From: Bacillota bacterium | GTDB taxonomy: Bacteria; Bacillota; Clostridia; Lachnospirales; Cellulosilyticaceae | Direction: 5' to 3' | Length of the DNA: 7,024 nt | NCBI GenBank assembly: GCA_023393125.1 | Contig: JAEWMQ010000070.1 | Location: 1-7,024 of the forward strand | In this document: piece after piece, positions 6,697 through 7,024 of the stretch | Layout: the number at the start of each line of letters is the position of its first letter | How positions within the stretch are numbered: the first letter of the stretch is position 1 | Position numbers and translations under genes: made by a program | The notes under the pieces: generated by a model | Told to the model about the DNA's origin: nothing | The model's database searches: none | Seen by the model: the letters and a program-made list of their open reading frames with translations, nothing else

Positions 6697-6702
6697 TCCT
6701 CT
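6697..6702 (-). promoter_or_regulatory. Ribosome binding site of the rtx gene
   Basis: AGAGGA on the minus strand lies 5 nt before the ATG at 6689-6691. It fixes the start of the RTX protein at MGSLLDGKEK, since no other in-frame start nearby has comparable spacing. Confidence 0.75.
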
Positions 6703-6726
6703 TTTCATATTATTTTATATATGTAT

Positions 6727-6754
6727 ATTATATTTGTTTTTAGTATTTTTTCAA
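6727..6754 (-). promoter_or_regulatory. Sigma-70-like promoter driving rtx-hlyB-hlyD
   Basis: On the minus strand TTGAAA (6754-6749) is followed after 16 bases by a perfect TATAAT (6732-6727). Transcription would start near 6720, leaving a leader of about 30 nt that carries the rtx ribosome binding site. The surrounding 6692-6805 is extremely AT-rich, so chance matches are likelier here, but both hexamers, the spacing and the position are all good. No operator or riboswitch is evident in this short leader. Confidence 0.6.
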
Positions 6755-6800
6755 TATTTTAATTTTACTAATTATTTTGTTTTTTTAACATTTAAAGATA

Positions 6801-6850
6801 TTATTAAAAAAAAGCATTTAAGGTATTAAAAATCACCCTAAATGCTTTTT
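6801..6850 (-). terminator. Intrinsic terminator of the right-hand metG copy
   Basis: Bases 6835-6850 and 6809-6824 form a 16-bp stem with one wobble around a 10-nt loop. On the minus strand a T-run follows (eight T through the end of the stem, then AATAA). It lies about 47 bp after the metG stop at 6898. It isolates metG from the rtx promoter downstream, so the secretion cassette is its own transcription unit. The + strand arm also ends in five T, so it could act in both directions. It is unrelated in sequence to the terminator at 127-163. Confidence 0.8.
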
Positions 6851-6897
6851 GTTCATCATACATATCCTATTTCAAATGTTAATCTAAAAACATAACT

Positions 6898-7024
6898 CTA
6901 TTTAACTACTGCGCCACTTACCATTTCTCCTAAAGGACCAACTGCAACTAAATTGCCGTTATCATCTGATGCACAAAGCACCATTCCTTGTGAAAGGATA
7001 CCGCGAAGTTTAACTGGTTTAAGG
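6898..7024 (-). CDS. metG: Methionyl-tRNA synthetase, C-terminal end only (gene continues beyond the right edge)
   Basis: The last 41 codons of a MetRS are visible, from LKPVKLRG to VVK, ending at a TAG (6898-6900). This is the end of the dimerisation/tRNA-binding OB-fold domain that many bacterial MetRS carry after the catalytic and anticodon-binding domains. MetRS charges tRNA-Met in the cytoplasm. The encoded residues are identical to the remnant at 176-388. Because the frame is open to the window edge, has its own terminator and lies on the 5' side, it is most probably the intact, working gene whose 3' end is duplicated on the left. This cannot be confirmed without sequence to the right. 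Confidence 0.8.
   Translation of the reverse strand, partial: LKPVKLRGILSQGMVLCASDDNGNLVAVGPLGEMVSGAVVK
6899..7024. repeat. Right copy of the long direct repeat flanking the secretion cassette (metG 3' end)
   Basis: This is the partner of 177-302 in direct orientation, with one mismatch in 126 bases (7021). The repeat starts exactly at the last two bases of the stop codon and runs off the window, so its true length is unknown. Together the two copies mark the probable limits of an inserted unit of about 6.7 kb. Confidence 0.95.

Overview
The window suggests a low-GC bacterium with an outer membrane, most likely a diderm Firmicute such as a member of the Negativicutes. The grounds are AT-rich coding sequence, strong AGAGGA/GAGGGAG-type ribosome binding sites, a MetRS with a C-terminal tRNA-binding domain, and a HlyB/HlyD-type exporter that only makes sense in a cell with an outer membrane. 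Fusobacteria or another low-GC diderm cannot be excluded. The lineage is inferred; the genes are read directly from the sequence.

Layout, left to right. Positions 1-127 are the right-hand end of an IS3-family (IS150-like) insertion sequence: the last 21 codons of its transposase on the + strand, an inward-protecting hairpin, and the terminal inverted repeat ending in CA at 127. The IS abuts the T-tract of a minus-strand intrinsic terminator (128-163). Next comes a truncated duplicate of the 3' end of metG (176-about 379). From 380 to about 6897 lies a complete minus-strand type I secretion cassette, transcribed right to left: an 855-residue calcium-binding RTX-type protein (4124-6691), a HlyB-type ABC exporter with a degenerate C39-like domain (1873-4029), and a HlyD-type membrane fusion protein (392-1879). 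A good sigma-70-like promoter (6727-6754) precedes the rtx gene, and a 19-bp perfect hairpin separates it from the exporter genes. The exporter and adaptor genes overlap by 7 bp. The right edge holds the 3' end of a second metG copy (6898-7024), which leaves the window and has its own terminator (6801-6850).

The genes form a self-contained substrate-plus-exporter operon. The RTX protein carries five DxDxDG-type calcium loops near its N-terminus, two RTX nonapeptide blocks each followed by a haemolysin-type calcium-binding related domain, and a C-terminal tail of the kind that ends many type I substrates. HlyB and HlyD would form the inner-membrane part of its secretion channel. No acyltransferase (hlyC) and no outer-membrane TolC gene is present, so the outer-membrane channel must be encoded elsewhere.

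The most unusual feature is the architecture. The whole secretion cassette is bracketed by direct repeats of the metG 3' end. These are identical over 122 bp, differ by one synonymous base at the next position, and diverge abruptly at the stop codon (TAA on the left, TAG on the right). This looks like a genomic island inserted into the 3' end of metG that restores the gene at one side and leaves a promoterless 3' remnant at the other. No integrase is visible in the window, so the mechanism (site-specific, or single-crossover integration of a circle) remains open.
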